This document shows, piece by piece, positions 36,701-45,850 of a stretch of 64,000 nucleotides of DNA (position 1 is its first letter; each line of letters opens with the position of its first letter). The notes below the pieces were generated by a model that saw nothing but the letters and a program-made list of their open reading frames with translations, was not told the origin of the DNA and ran no database searches. A program made the translations under genes and the position numbers. Source of the stretch: Bacteroidales bacterium UBA5197 (GTDB lineage Bacteria > Bacteroidota > Bacteroidia > Bacteroidales > Lentimicrobiaceae); the NCBI GenBank assembly GCA_002412885.1, contig DHVX01000071.1:1-64000 (forward strand), given 5' to 3'.

Positions 36701-37558
36701 TCATTTCTCTTTTGTCTGCTTTAATAATTTCTTTGTCGCTTTTGGTGTCAAGACCTTAACCCAATAAGTTACTATTGCATCGTATCCATACTCCAACTTG
36801 TCGTTATCATTCAATACAATCAGGGATGTTGCTATCTTGGAATTATGTTTTTCCTTCCATTCTCTTACATTATCAAAATAGTCAGTCTTTGAACCAAGCT
36901 TACTTCCACCGCTACCCGTTGCAAAAACTATTTTCTTTTCAGTAAAATCAAAATTTTTCTCTTGAATGGTAAACCTTAGATACTCATTCATAAAATTAGC
37001 TTCAATATCAGTCAACAAGGAATTATTATCTATTCCGCAATTTTCAGGATTAGGCCCAAAATTAAACGAACTACGGTCATAAATTTCATTTTCATTAATC
37101 GGAATGGATTTAAATTTTTCAAATGGAATAATCTGATAACCACTATAAGTTTCCAACCAATTACAAATTACTGCTTCATCAAATGCCTTATTATATTCCA
37201 ATGATAAATCAGCAGAAAAAATCGCAGACTCCTTAATGATGAAAAGATTTTTCGATGTCTTTATAGTCTCTCTTTTATCCAAAATTGAATTATCCAGTTT
37301 TAACTCATTTTTAAGAATAATAGTATCTCCATTCATTTCAACATCGTAAATCAACGAAAGAATTGCGCAACGTCCGCTTCCATTAATCTGAAAAATAGCC
37401 TTTTTCAATCCGTTAATTGTCTCGTAGAATACATATTGATTTGTCGGAAAATCTTTCTTAGCAATCCATGTTTTATCTTTAACAGAATCCCATGGATTAC
37501 CAAAAATAATTCCATTATAAATCAATGATAATAAGATGATTAATTTCAGTCGTTTCAT
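36701..37558 (-). CDS. Secreted protein of unknown function
   Basis: A 285-residue protein with a signal peptide (MKRLKLIILLSLIYNGIIFG) and a first half that is beta-rich. A later portion (about 180-285) includes FATGSGGSKLGSKTDYFDNV and ends with a basic helix TPKATKKLLKQTKEK. Family not recognised. Flanked on both sides by good attC-like hairpins (36559-36695 and 37581-37718), hence a likely single-gene cassette. AT-rich. Confidence 0.65.
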   Translation of the reverse strand: MKRLKLIILLSLIYNGIIFGNPWDSVKDKTWIAKKDFPTNQYVFYETINGLKKAIFQINGSGRCAILSLIYDVEMNGDTIILKNELKLDNSILDKRETIKTSKNLFIIKESAIFSADLSLEYNKAFDEAVICNWLETYSGYQIIPFEKFKSIPINENEIYDRSSFNFGPNPENCGIDNNSLLTDIEANFMNEYLRFTIQEKNFDFTEKKIVFATGSGGSKLGSKTDYFDNVREWKEKHNSKIATSLIVLNDNDKLEYGYDAIVTYWVKVLTPKATKKLLKQTKEK

Positions 37559-37580
37559 TATTCGGTGTCTTTGTTAAAAT

Positions 37581-37718
37581 GCCACACAACGGTTGGCAAT
37601 AAGAAACGTAGGGCATTTCGAAGCTCAAATCTATCAAATTTTCGAGCTGTTTACAAAATGTTATGTCGTTCAAATTTAGCATTTTCTGCCCTATGTTTTT
37701 TATTGCGTGTTGGCAACT
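37581..37718 (-). other. attC-like recombination site
   Basis: Outer ends GCCACACAACGG and GTTGGCA (37709-37715), with strongly complementary arms GGCAATAAGAAACGTAGGGCA and TGCCCTATG...TATTGCG. The centre contains a loop of about 70 nt. It lies 16 nt from the stop of the 37734-38363 gene and 23 nt from the ATG at 37558. Confidence 0.75.
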
Positions 37719-37733
37719 GCTTTTTCATTATTC

Positions 37734-38363
37734 TTATTCACAAGTATTTTCTGAGTATGTAAAAGATTCAATTGTAGTAGTTTCGTAATCAATCAAATTT
37801 TCATTAGTCCATATTTCTCCACTTACCATTTCTAAACGAATTATCCCAAGATTTTTTACAATATAAACAGTTTTTACTTTTAAATTATCCGTATAGTCGT
37901 ATTCAAATCTCTTTACGTTTGTGAAGGTCAAACTGTCAATTGAGTATGTTTCGACAGTGGTCATATGAGTTTCATAAAAAATAGATTGTTTGTCATCCAA
38001 AACGAATACAACATCTTCATATCTTTTTCCTGTTTGGTCTTCTACATACCGAAGTTCATTTCTAAACCAAATTGAATCCGAATTATTTGTCATCAACATA
38101 CTTGATTCATCCAAACATCCACAACCTGTATCAGAGGTATATTTTGTTCTATGTGAAATCCTCTTGTCAACTACGATAAATTTATTTCGTTCATTCGATG
38201 AGTTAATAAAAACGACAGAATCTCCATTATTTACTGGATTCCAATAGTATTCTTCAGTCAATGCAAATTCCCTACAATCAATTTCTCTAAAAATTAATTT
38301 TTTACAAGTTGATAGAAAAACTGCTATCAAAATAAACATTGTAATTGTAATAGTTTTCTTCAT
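37734..38363 (-). CDS. Lipoprotein of unknown function
   Basis: A 209-residue protein with a lipoprotein signal (MKKTITITMFILIAVFLSTC, Cys at about 20). The mature part is acidic and Thr/Tyr-rich, largely beta by pattern, with DTGCGCLDESS near residue 80. No family recognised. It starts 23 nt after an attC-like core (TGCCAAC, 38386) and probably uses the TATATTTG promoter at 38474-38481. Confidence 0.65.
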   Translation of the reverse strand: MKKTITITMFILIAVFLSTCKKLIFREIDCREFALTEEYYWNPVNNGDSVVFINSSNERNKFIVVDKRISHRTKYTSDTGCGCLDESSMLMTNNSDSIWFRNELRYVEDQTGKRYEDVVFVLDDKQSIFYETHMTTVETYSIDSLTFTNVKRFEYDYTDNLKVKTVYIVKNLGIIRLEMVSGEIWTNENLIDYETTTIESFTYSENTCE

Positions 38364-38385
38364 TTTGTGCTTTTTTTAAAGTTGT

Positions 38386-38481
38386 TGCCAACGAGCGGAT
38401 TTACGCAATCCTGCGTATACATCTGCCTTGTTTACAAGCCATCTGTCCTCATCAACAAATCAGTTCTACGCATCAAATATA
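38386..38481 (-). promoter_or_regulatory. Cassette spacer: attC-like core plus TATATTTG promoter
   Basis: Minus strand: TATATTTG (38474-38481), then GCGTAAATCCGC and core GTTGGCA (38386-38392), then the ATG at 38363. The far arm may be CCGGCGGATGGCA near 38570-38586, which pairs with GCCAACGAGCGG imperfectly. Confidence 0.55.
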
Positions 38482-38709
38482 TAACACCTTTTCTTATATC
38501 CAAGCCATCCAACGGCCAATCAATTCAAACATCATTTATTTTCCATTTAAATCCCATTTAAATATTGCCCCGGCGGATGGCAAATAATACTCAAATCCGT
38601 TGATACCACACCATAATATATATACATCTATTTTCCGGCAGTCAAATCCGGCAGATTCCTCTCTCCACGTTGTTGCGTTCGGAATGACGGGGTCGTTAAA
38701 ATAAGAGAA

Positions 38710-38754
38710 GAGGGATCAGGCAGTGGCAGCTGCGCCACCACTGCCTGATCCCTC
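38710..38754. repeat. Long inverted repeat in intergenic DNA
   Basis: GAGGGATCAGGCAGTGG pairs exactly with its reverse complement across a short spacer containing CAGCTGCG (17-bp stem). It resembles in organisation the hairpin at 40757-40799, sharing the GATCAG-type core and flanking GAGAGG / ATTCCGAA segments. Confidence 0.75.
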
Positions 38755-38869
38755 CCACTATGCTCCATCAAGCCGCCATTCCGAACCCGGATTTTAGGGT
38801 GAGGAACCGAACCGCCCAAGGCGGTGAGCTCACCGAAGGTAATCTTTTCCATTATAACCCATGAACCAG

Positions 38870-38990
38870 TTCGAAAAACGTTTAACTCATTATCAATTGG
38901 TTGAGACAAGCCTACTGTATTAAATCCGATGTTCACAAAAATAATTCCGGCAAAAGGACTTATGTTAGCTGATATTTTTTGTAATTTCAT
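38870..38990 (-). pseudogene. 5' fragment of an IS1380-family transposase
   Basis: The product begins MKLQKISANISPFAGIIFVN and continues FNTVGLSQPIDNEL, the conserved start of Bacteroidota IS1380 transposases as I remember them. The rest of the roughly 430-residue protein is absent: after about 40 residues the frame runs into unrelated intergenic repeat sequence. An insertion relic. Confidence 0.6.
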
Positions 38991-39151
38991 CCCGAAAAAG
39001 TTATCGAACCTGTTTTGTTTATTTCGTACTACTAAAATAGGAGATCTTTTTAAACCTTCAAACATTGAGTATAGAACTTACTTGCGGAATTAAGGAATAA
39101 TTTAATTTGCCTTTTAGCAGCTAACAATATAAACCACCATAACTGTATAAC

Positions 39152-40603
39152 ATGAAAAAAGTAATTCTATTCGCAGTATTGTTGCTGTCAATCAGCACTT
39201 TTGCGCAAACCACGCTGAAAAACCATCAAACCCGGATTTCAACTTCAGACTTAATCCCTGATGGATGGATGCAAAATAACAGACATATACCCACAGAAAT
39301 CATTACTGAGCCTAATTCATCTTCAGCATACCATAGTCAATCAGTAAACCATCGCTCCCTGGTTCAAAAAATTGACAGTAGCTACACCTGGCTGTGGGAT
39401 ACTCAAAATAACACCGGATGGGTAATCTGGTCTAAATATGTCGATATTGTTTATGATAATGCCTATAATGAACTGAGTAGAACTGCACAACGCTACAATG
39501 CCGGCATCTGGACAAATGCAAGCCAGATAATCCGTACTTTCGACGAAAACAATAATATGACAAGCTTTACTTACAGAAGGTTTATTGACAATGCATGGAA
39601 AAATTATCAGGGCTACGAATACGTTTACGATGAATCCGGAAATAGGATAAGCGAATTGTTCAAAAGTTGGGACAACAATGCCTGGGTAAACTACTACAGG
39701 TATCTGTTCACCTTTGATGCCAACAACAACATGACCAATGAGACTTTACAGGGAAACAGTAACACAAACTGGTATAACATAAATACTGTTGACTATACCT
39801 ACAATGCTGCCAATAAGCTGTTAAGTACATTGCATCAATCCTGGAATGATAATATTGGCACGAACGTGCGTTTGGTAACCAACACATACAATACAAACAA
39901 CAATATAACAATCAGCATCGTACAAAACTGGAACGGAACAGACTGGCAGTTTGATACTCAGGATATTTACACCTACGACACCGCCCATAAACTGATCAGC
40001 AAATTAACTCAGAAACATATCGAGGGCCAGTGGGTTGACAATGACTTAATTACTTATACCTATGATGGGGACGACAACCGGATTTTTGAATTAAAGCAAG
40101 TCTGGTACGAGAATGCCTGGCTTAACTATACACTGCATAATCGCATTTTTGACGTATCAAAGAATATTACCCTTCATCTTTATCAGGGCTGGTATGGCAA
40201 TGAATGGGTTAATTACTGGCAAACCAACCAATCCTTCGACGAAAACAACTTCACCACCAGCGTGTCATCGCTCTATTGGAACGGCACCGGCGATACCATA
40301 ACTTTCGGCGACAGCCTGATCAACTACTACCAGACGGTTCTGGTAAAAACTGAATCAATGGATTGGAATGAGCAGATTGTTGTATTTCCGAACCCTGGCA
40401 ACGGAAGGTTCTGCATTAGCGCCCAACGTGCGGTCGAAGTAGTTGAAATAAGAAACATTTCCGGTCAGATAGTCTATACTGATTACCACCTTAACCAGGG
40501 GCCAACAACAGAAATTGACCTTTCAAATCTTTCTGCTGGAATATATATTCTCAAAGCAACCGCAGGCAATAAAACCTACAGCAAAAAAATAATTATACAG
40601 TAA
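39152..40603 (+). CDS. T9SS-secreted protein with YD-like tandem repeats
   Basis: A 483-residue protein with a signal peptide (MKKVILFAVLLLSISTFAQ). About eight to nine imperfect repeats of roughly 35-40 residues follow (about 80-390), each with a TYDxxNN-type turn and a W-x-N-x-x-W pattern, e.g. RYNAGIWTNASQIIRTFDEN and SWDNNAWVNYYRYLFTFDAN. Repeats of this kind are seen in Bacteroidota surface proteins. The C-terminal VVFPNPGNGRFCIS ... KIIIQ is a type A T9SS sorting domain. It is the only plus-strand gene between 30 and 49 kb, interrupting the cassette run, and is flanked by intergenic repeats. Confidence 0.8.
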   Translation: MKKVILFAVLLLSISTFAQTTLKNHQTRISTSDLIPDGWMQNNRHIPTEIITEPNSSSAYHSQSVNHRSLVQKIDSSYTWLWDTQNNTGWVIWSKYVDIVYDNAYNELSRTAQRYNAGIWTNASQIIRTFDENNNMTSFTYRRFIDNAWKNYQGYEYVYDESGNRISELFKSWDNNAWVNYYRYLFTFDANNNMTNETLQGNSNTNWYNINTVDYTYNAANKLLSTLHQSWNDNIGTNVRLVTNTYNTNNNITISIVQNWNGTDWQFDTQDIYTYDTAHKLISKLTQKHIEGQWVDNDLITYTYDGDDNRIFELKQVWYENAWLNYTLHNRIFDVSKNITLHLYQGWYGNEWVNYWQTNQSFDENNFTTSVSSLYWNGTGDTITFGDSLINYYQTVLVKTESMDWNEQIVVFPNPGNGRFCISAQRAVEVVEIRNISGQIVYTDYHLNQGPTTEIDLSNLSAGIYILKATAGNKTYSKKIIIQ

Positions 40604-40756
40604 AGTAACGAATAAGATTTTGTTGCTTTATAGTGATTTGTAATTGGTTTGCTGTGTTTTAAGATTGCCAGGGACCGCCCATTACCGGCTGCCATTCTGA
40701 AGCCCGAGGTTCCTTGCTTCGCTGCGGAATGACGGCCTTCCATATCAGGTTGGGGA

Positions 40757-40799
40757 GAGGAGGATCAGTTGGCGGCTTCGCCGCCAACTGATCCTCCTC
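40757..40799. repeat. Perfect 20-bp inverted repeat, 3-nt loop
   Basis: GAGGAGGATCAGTTGGCGGC, loop TTC, then the exact reverse complement. A strong cruciform or RNA hairpin; no T-run follows. Confidence 0.85.
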
Positions 40800-40913
40800 C
40801 CTTCTCTTCCGGCTGCGTATTGTCATTCCGAAGCGCAGCGAGGAACCTGCCTCTTCACTTCTTGATCGTCATTTTCAGCGAAGCGAGGAACCTGCTTTTT
40901 ACCCTCTTGTTCA

Positions 40914-41036
40914 TATGAGAAAATTGCCCCACATCTTAATCCCGAAATTTCGGCAGTATGAGACTTGCCTGACTGATGGTATTCAGGCAGAGGCGCACTC
41001 CGTCAGCTAACTACTGGCGGAGCCGTCTACTCGATT
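40914..41036. repeat. Dispersed repeat (about 125 bp), copy 1
   Basis: Recurs at 46097-46220 with a handful of substitutions. It contains two small inverted repeats (CCGAAATTTCGG; TGCCTGACTGATGGTATTCAGGCA-type). No gene in either copy; both end just past the 3' end of a minus-strand gene. Confidence 0.8.
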
Positions 41037-41137
41037 GTGCCGTCGTGCTTTTTATTTAATGATGTTATAATCCTTAAGTTAATTCTCAAAATAATTTGTC
41101 TTTTCAGGGTTTTGCTCTTAAATGAAGGAACAGTATA

Positions 41138-42139
41138 TCAATTACTATCTTTTTTAGTACTTAAAAACTCATTTATTAAATTGCATACTTCATCCGTTTT
41201 TTCAACAAATGGGAAGTGATTGCTCTTATTAATGACTACCAGCCGGGCATCTAAAATATTTGCCCATTGTTCAGTTGTCCATAGCGGTATTGGATCTTCG
41301 GCTCCGTGGATCAACAAAGAATAGACTTTTGGATTCTTATATTCCTGTTGATTAAACAAGATTTCGGCCATTTCGCGATATAATCTGTTCCGGACCTCCT
41401 GTCCCTTTTCATCACTCATCAAATCAGTCCGACTATTCATAATAAAGTCAGCTACTTTGGTTTTGTCATAAAATCGATTAGCTGTAATTCTCAGAAATTC
41501 ATCGTCCATGCCTATTGTGGCTTCGGTCATACCAGGCATTGTTTTGATCGTCTTCATATCTATCTGCTCCAATTGTTTTTTCCAATTTGCACTGAATTCT
41601 TCCATCCCTTTATCAGTAAGAGGGCCGTTATCACAAAAGATAATGGCTTCTATATGTTGTGGATACTTCAATGCATACAGATAAGCCAGGTAACCACCTG
41701 CTGAATGTGTAAAAAGAACCATTTTTTCAATTTCTAATTTTTCTCTGATGCGTTCAATATCCTGAACGAATACGTCAAGTTTAATGCTATCGAGGATATG
41801 AGCAGGTGATTTTCCATTTCCCCGTTGGTCATAGAAAATCAGCTGATACCCGTATGGCAGTAAACTCTCCATATAAGGCAAAAAATAATTATGAACCAAA
41901 CCCGGTCCGCCATGAATAAAAAGAATAGGCTGACCTTCGCCAATAACTTTGCAGTACAAATCAGCTCCATCTACGGGAATAGTGAGTTCTTTCACCACAT
42001 GACTTTCCCTCTCAAAACTTTGTTTTTTTGAGGACCTTAGTTTTGTACTACAACTAAAAATCCCCGTTGTTAATACTATCAAAGCAATCGTTACAATTGT
42101 TTTCGTAAAATTGCAAGAGAAGTGTTTTAAAGAATCCAT
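41138..42139 (-). CDS. Alpha/beta-hydrolase lipoprotein, prolyl-aminopeptidase-like
   Basis: A 333-residue protein with a membrane/lipoprotein signal (ALIVLTTGIFSC, Cys about 30) and an alpha/beta-hydrolase fold. HGGPG oxyanion motif (about 76), DQRGNGKS (about 102), nucleophile Ser in THSAGG (about 147), Asp in GAEDPIPLW (about 277) and His in SNHFPF (about 306). HGGPG plus DQRGxGxS is the signature of the prolyl iminopeptidase (S33) group, but substrates vary. It is the last gene of a four-gene minus-strand run starting with a Crp-like regulator. Confidence 0.78.
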   Translation of the reverse strand: MDSLKHFSCNFTKTIVTIALIVLTTGIFSCSTKLRSSKKQSFERESHVVKELTIPVDGADLYCKVIGEGQPILFIHGGPGLVHNYFLPYMESLLPYGYQLIFYDQRGNGKSPAHILDSIKLDVFVQDIERIREKLEIEKMVLFTHSAGGYLAYLYALKYPQHIEAIIFCDNGPLTDKGMEEFSANWKKQLEQIDMKTIKTMPGMTEATIGMDDEFLRITANRFYDKTKVADFIMNSRTDLMSDEKGQEVRNRLYREMAEILFNQQEYKNPKVYSLLIHGAEDPIPLWTTEQWANILDARLVVINKSNHFPFVEKTDEVCNLINEFLSTKKDSN

Positions 42140-42287
42140 TTGAATATTAGTTTTAATGAAAATTAATCAAACAATTTTTTCGTGATAATTTTTCAAAGGT
42201 GTTGCCCAAGGGAATTGTTTCCATGTACCATTTAACAACCTTACTGACTCTGTTAATATTTTTGATATATATGTAGGCATGTTCATT

Positions 42288-43136
42288 TTAGTTTGTAAGA
42301 TTATACTTAATACTCTTTAATGTGAAAACTCCGTAAGTAAATTCACCTTCGGGATAATGCCAAATGGTTTTTCCGACAGTGGGTATCTTTCTTCCTTCAA
42401 ATTCTATATATTCTGATACTGGGGTTGTCCATCGAAATGTTTTCACTGTGCCATCATCCTGCAACGCAGACCTATCATCGGACATAAAATTGATTAATTC
42501 GCCCAATTCATTAAAGTATAATATTGCCGTAACAATATACTTTCCATTGGTTAGTGTAACTTTCGTTGAAAGCGAATCTATTTCACTCCATGTTAAGCGT
42601 TTATCAACCAGGCTTCCAGGAGAAAAAACGCACATATCGTTTAACAGGGTTACTGTTTCGGCTTTAGTTAATTCTTCGCCACTGATATTTACCACTTTAA
42701 ATAGTTCAGCCACTTTAACCTGAAAGATTGCCTGATAATCTTTGTAAATATGTAATGCCCGAAAGGGGATGCCCATCTTGCTTGCTTTCATCAGAAAAAG
42801 ACGGGAATAATTTCCATAAAAGTTATACTGAACGGAATGCGCTTTCATGGGTTTATCTCCCGGTTTACGGTACATCTCAGCATCAAATTCGATGCATACA
42901 TTTTGGGTCTTACTTTTGCCGATAGCACCTGTATAGACTAAATATTTTTGAACACATGCAGGCAAATGAGCGGCTTCCTGTTTACTAAGTACACTTTCAG
43001 CCTTAACAGGCTGTAAAGCGAATTCTTCTGATTTTTTGAGTTGAAACATCTTTTTTGAAGATGTACAAGATGTTATTGTTGTCATAGCTAGTATAAAAAT
43101 TACAATGTTACTGGATTTACTAAAAGTTATTTTCAT
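42288..43136 (-). CDS. DUF6544-like lipoprotein
   Basis: A 282-residue protein with a lipoprotein signal (ILAMTTITSC, Cys about 24). The conserved blocks LPACVQKYLVYTGAIGK, RALHIYKDYQAIFQVKVAELF, LTWSEIDSLSTKVTL, YFNELGELINFMSDDR and a late RKIPTVGKTIWHYPEGEFTYG are the pattern I associate with DUF6544 proteins, whose function is unknown. It lies 17 nt after the beta-barrel gene, in line with the regulator and the hydrolase. Confidence 0.65.
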   Translation of the reverse strand: MKITFSKSSNIVIFILAMTTITSCTSSKKMFQLKKSEEFALQPVKAESVLSKQEAAHLPACVQKYLVYTGAIGKSKTQNVCIEFDAEMYRKPGDKPMKAHSVQYNFYGNYSRLFLMKASKMGIPFRALHIYKDYQAIFQVKVAELFKVVNISGEELTKAETVTLLNDMCVFSPGSLVDKRLTWSEIDSLSTKVTLTNGKYIVTAILYFNELGELINFMSDDRSALQDDGTVKTFRWTTPVSEYIEFEGRKIPTVGKTIWHYPEGEFTYGVFTLKSIKYNLTN

Positions 43137-43153
43137 GTTTTCCTTTTTTTTGA

Positions 43154-43855
43154 TTAGTGAAGTCGATATTTAAAACCAAATTTTATGAAACTGGAACCCG
43201 GCATTTCAAATTTCGGTTGATTATAAAAGTCTTTATAAATCTGGCTACCCCGGTAGATATCGCAATATATTCCAAGCTTATCGTCATTACGGAAATGAAA
43301 AGGAAGAATTGAAAACCCGAGTGTTGGGCCTGCTGAAAAAGGAATGACAGAATAATCGGGCAAGATGCCGGTACCTTTACCAGAAACTGCATTTAATTGT
43401 CCGAGTAATCCGACCTTTAGCTGTATTTCTGCATTTTGAAATGTCTTACTAAACAAGGAAAAATTGTAGGTAAGAGGTATCATGAATTGAGAAACATGCA
43501 ACTCCCTTACACCTATGTACTTATTCCCTGCATCAGTATAATTAAATGTCTGGTGATTGTACATGTAATTCAAACCGGTTTCTACCTGATTCTTTTTTAA
43601 CCGATGGTTAATGTGAACACCGGCGTTAAAGCCAGGATGTGTGGCACCGGTAAATGCATCAACAGTAGCCTCGGCAGGAACTTTTACTCCTGGAATCACG
43701 CTCAAATCAGTGTTTTCGGTAATTCCACCCAAATTGCTGCCCATTTGGAATGATACGGTTGTTTTCTTTTCAGTCGAAACCAATTGCATGGTAGAGCATG
43801 ACCAAAACAGACCCACTAAAACTACAGGTAGTAATTTGATTTTTATTGTTTTCAT
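43154..43855 (-). CDS. Outer-membrane beta-barrel-like lipoprotein
   Basis: The ATG at 43855 (MKTIKIKLLPVVLVGL) gives 233 residues with a lipobox ending FWSC (Cys about 20); an ATG five codons earlier is an alternative. Amphipathic strands alternate through the chain (NAGVHINHRLKKNQVETGLNYMY, ELHVSQFMIPLTYNFSLF), and it ends in FIKFGFKYRLH with aromatic/polar alternation typical of outer-membrane barrels. Likely an outer-membrane protein; ligand unknown. It is the second gene of the Crp-led group. Confidence 0.7.
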   Translation of the reverse strand: MKTIKIKLLPVVLVGLFWSCSTMQLVSTEKKTTVSFQMGSNLGGITENTDLSVIPGVKVPAEATVDAFTGATHPGFNAGVHINHRLKKNQVETGLNYMYNHQTFNYTDAGNKYIGVRELHVSQFMIPLTYNFSLFSKTFQNAEIQLKVGLLGQLNAVSGKGTGILPDYSVIPFSAGPTLGFSILPFHFRNDDKLGIYCDIYRGSQIYKDFYNQPKFEMPGSSFIKFGFKYRLH

Positions 43856-43935
43856 ATCATAAAGCTTCAAATTTATGATACAAAGATAGGACGGAGAATC
43901 AGACTAATTGCTCCACAAATGTTACCAAATAATTT

Positions 43936-44517
43936 TTAGCCGATTAATTCTTTTCGGATACGGCTTAATGACTTGGGAGCAATGCCGAGGTAATTGGCAA
44001 TATGATACAATTGAACTTTTTGAAATATTTCCGGATGGCTTTTGAGAAGGTTTTCATAGCGTTCCTTTGCTGTAAGCGTTTGGAATTCTATTGTTTGTTC
44101 CACAAACTTTATAAAAGCATGTTCTGTTAAAATCCTACCCAGTCGTTCAATTTTTGGGATTTGATAGTATAATTGATTTATATCTTCTTGTTTAATAATA
44201 AGTACCTCAGAGTCCTTAATTGCTTTAATATTCATGAATGATGGAGAATTATTCAAGCGGCTTAAATTATTGTTAACCCAGTCTCCTTCAAAAGCAAAGT
44301 GAATTGTTGCTTCATCTCCGTTCTCTAAAGTTTTAATATATATTACAACTCCAGATGTAAGAAGTCCAATATAGTCGCATACCTGACCTTCCTTTAAGAA
44401 AAAATCATTTTTCTTGATGGTTTTAAATTTAAAAGCATTACAGAAAATCAATAATTCTTCGTCAGTTAAAGAAACGATGGGGAAAATACTTTTTTTTATT
44501 TTCTGAATTTTATCCAT
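43936..44517 (-). CDS. Crp/Fnr-family transcriptional regulator
   Basis: A 193-residue regulator: cyclic-nucleotide-binding-like beta-roll (about 15-115, FFLKEGQVCDYIGLLTSGVV), a connecting helix and a C-terminal HTH (about 165-192, LYHIANYLGIAPKSLSRIRKE). Bacteroidota have many such short Crp-like regulators without the full cAMP pocket. As first gene of a co-oriented group (regulator, barrel, DUF6544, hydrolase) it may control these genes. An attC-like site lies 34 nt upstream, so the group could have arrived as one multi-gene cassette. Confidence 0.82.
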   Translation of the reverse strand: MDKIQKIKKSIFPIVSLTDEELLIFCNAFKFKTIKKNDFFLKEGQVCDYIGLLTSGVVIYIKTLENGDEATIHFAFEGDWVNNNLSRLNNSPSFMNIKAIKDSEVLIIKQEDINQLYYQIPKIERLGRILTEHAFIKFVEQTIEFQTLTAKERYENLLKSHPEIFQKVQLYHIANYLGIAPKSLSRIRKELIG

Positions 44518-44550
44518 TTTTCACTCAGGTGTTTTGTCTTTTAGCATGCG

Positions 44551-44683
44551 GCACAACGTTTTGCGTGTATGAGAAGTAGCGGATTTAAAAGCATTTCAGT
44601 TTCAGTTTGGCACTGACTTTTATTAATAGGATAGACGTTTGATTTAGCACTGAACCCGCTATTTCTTATACTCGCTGTTGGGC
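44551..44683 (-). other. attC-like recombination site
   Basis: Cores GCACAAC (44551-44557) and GTTGGGC (44677-44683, perfect GTTRRRY) enclose strongly paired arms TGCGTGTATGAGAAGTAGCGG and CCGCTATTTCTTATACTCGC, with a central loop of about 70 nt. It starts 8 nt past the stop of the 44692-45579 gene. One of the clearest sites. Confidence 0.8.
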
Positions 44684-44691
44684 TTTCGTAC

Positions 44692-45579
44692 TTATTTTTC
44701 TATAAATTCTTCCAGTATTTTGTTTACTTCTCGAGGTTTTTCCATCATTAGGAAGTGATTTACACTGTCCATTTCTATGTACTTCAGATTAGTAAACTTA
44801 GTTCTTAATACATTTTCATTATCAGGTGGCAAATCAGCAATTTTGGCATAAATGGCAATTGTCTGATTATTTATTGTTTTCTTGTCCCAAAACTTTTGGT
44901 TAATTAAACTTTTCATAGTCTGAAAACCAATTTTTTCAGGTGTTTCAGTCATTGTTGATAAAATATAATCACTTACGTTTTCAGGGGTTGTTTCTGTGAT
45001 AAAACCTTGACAGAATTGTTCAACATTCTGCTTGTAGTTTTCACCTTTAAACATATCGACAAATCCGTTCAAGCCTTCTTTATATTGCAGATTTTCAATG
45101 CTGTCTGTCGGAAAGTCAAAATAAACGCCATCAATATTGCACAGCAATGCACTATCATTATTCAATTGTTTCAACACTTCAATTGCAACAGGAAGTCCCA
45201 TACTATGAGCAATCAATACTGGATTTCTTATTTCTAAATCATTGATTATCTCCAAAACAGATCGAGCAAAGAAATCAATTGTATATTCTTTCTCTGCTTT
45301 ATCGCTTTGTCCGTAGCCAGGTAAATCAATAAGCACTAAGCGATACTTGTCTTTAAAATAGTCATATTGATACTCCCAAGCGTTCAAGTCACATCCCCAA
45401 CCGTGAATGAATATCAAGGTTTTGTCTCCTTGGCCATAATCTTTGTAATGAATTTTAAAGTCATCAACCGAAATATACTTAGAAGGAACAGAATCCAGCG
45501 TCCTTTCACTTTTATCGCACGATACGATAACAAGTATCAAAAAGAATACTGTCGAAATTTTAAGAATGGTTTTATTCAT
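44692..45579 (-). CDS. Alpha/beta-hydrolase lipoprotein
   Basis: Start at 45579 (MNKTILKISTVFFLILVIVSC), a lipoprotein signal with Cys at about 21; an earlier ATG at 45651 only translates the attC-like core region. The 295-residue product has an alpha/beta-hydrolase fold: HGWGCD oxyanion region (about 63), DLPGYGQSD (about 91), nucleophile Ser in AHSMG (about 122) and late His in VNHFLMME. Esterase- or haloperoxidase-like; substrate unknown. Cassette architecture: GTTGGGC core 22 nt upstream, promoter at 45779-45786. Confidence 0.75.
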   Translation of the reverse strand: MNKTILKISTVFFLILVIVSCDKSERTLDSVPSKYISVDDFKIHYKDYGQGDKTLIFIHGWGCDLNAWEYQYDYFKDKYRLVLIDLPGYGQSDKAEKEYTIDFFARSVLEIINDLEIRNPVLIAHSMGLPVAIEVLKQLNNDSALLCNIDGVYFDFPTDSIENLQYKEGLNGFVDMFKGENYKQNVEQFCQGFITETTPENVSDYILSTMTETPEKIGFQTMKSLINQKFWDKKTINNQTIAIYAKIADLPPDNENVLRTKFTNLKYIEMDSVNHFLMMEKPREVNKILEEFIEK

Positions 45580-45778
45580 TGGTTGTTTTTTTAGTATGAA
45601 GCCCAACGATTCGATACCTGCACTTTTATTTTTCAATTCATCAAATTTCACGCAACTCTTTATTAATCAACAACAAGTTCTTTTTCCTGTAAGAATATCA
45701 TTCCATTTTTAAGTAATTAAAAACGGATAAAGGGAAAAGAATATATACGCAACCCGATTAGGTGTGTGTTAATTGCAT

Positions 45779-45786
45779 CAAATATA
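45779..45786 (-). promoter_or_regulatory. Cassette promoter (TTTG-N18-TATATTTG)
   Basis: TATATTTG on the minus strand with TTTG 18 nt upstream, within the duplicated block. About 200 nt before the ATG at 45579, with the attC-like core between them. Confidence 0.55.
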
Positions 45787-45850
45787 TAGCAAAAATACTG
45801 ATTACAAAAATTATTGGTTTTCAAAAACTAGTTTTTGAGCTGTCAACTTA

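Larger units (their letters stand above)
40604..41137. other. Gene-free, repeat-rich intergenic stretch
   Basis: No gene is visible. The stretch contains copies of the ATTCCGAAGCGCAGCGAGGAA-type Bacteroidota intergenic motif, a perfect 20-bp inverted repeat (40757-40799) and a 123-nt dispersed repeat (40914-41036). Confidence 0.7.

Noticed and set aside
38628..39065. A 145-codon minus-strand frame
   Set aside because: Only the part at about 38870-38990 resembles a transposase start; the rest translates intergenic repeats and a hairpin. Annotated as an IS relic, not a gene.
45580..45651. Earlier start for the hydrolase lipoprotein at 44692
   Set aside because: It reads through the attC-like core and would place the lipoprotein signal in the interior.
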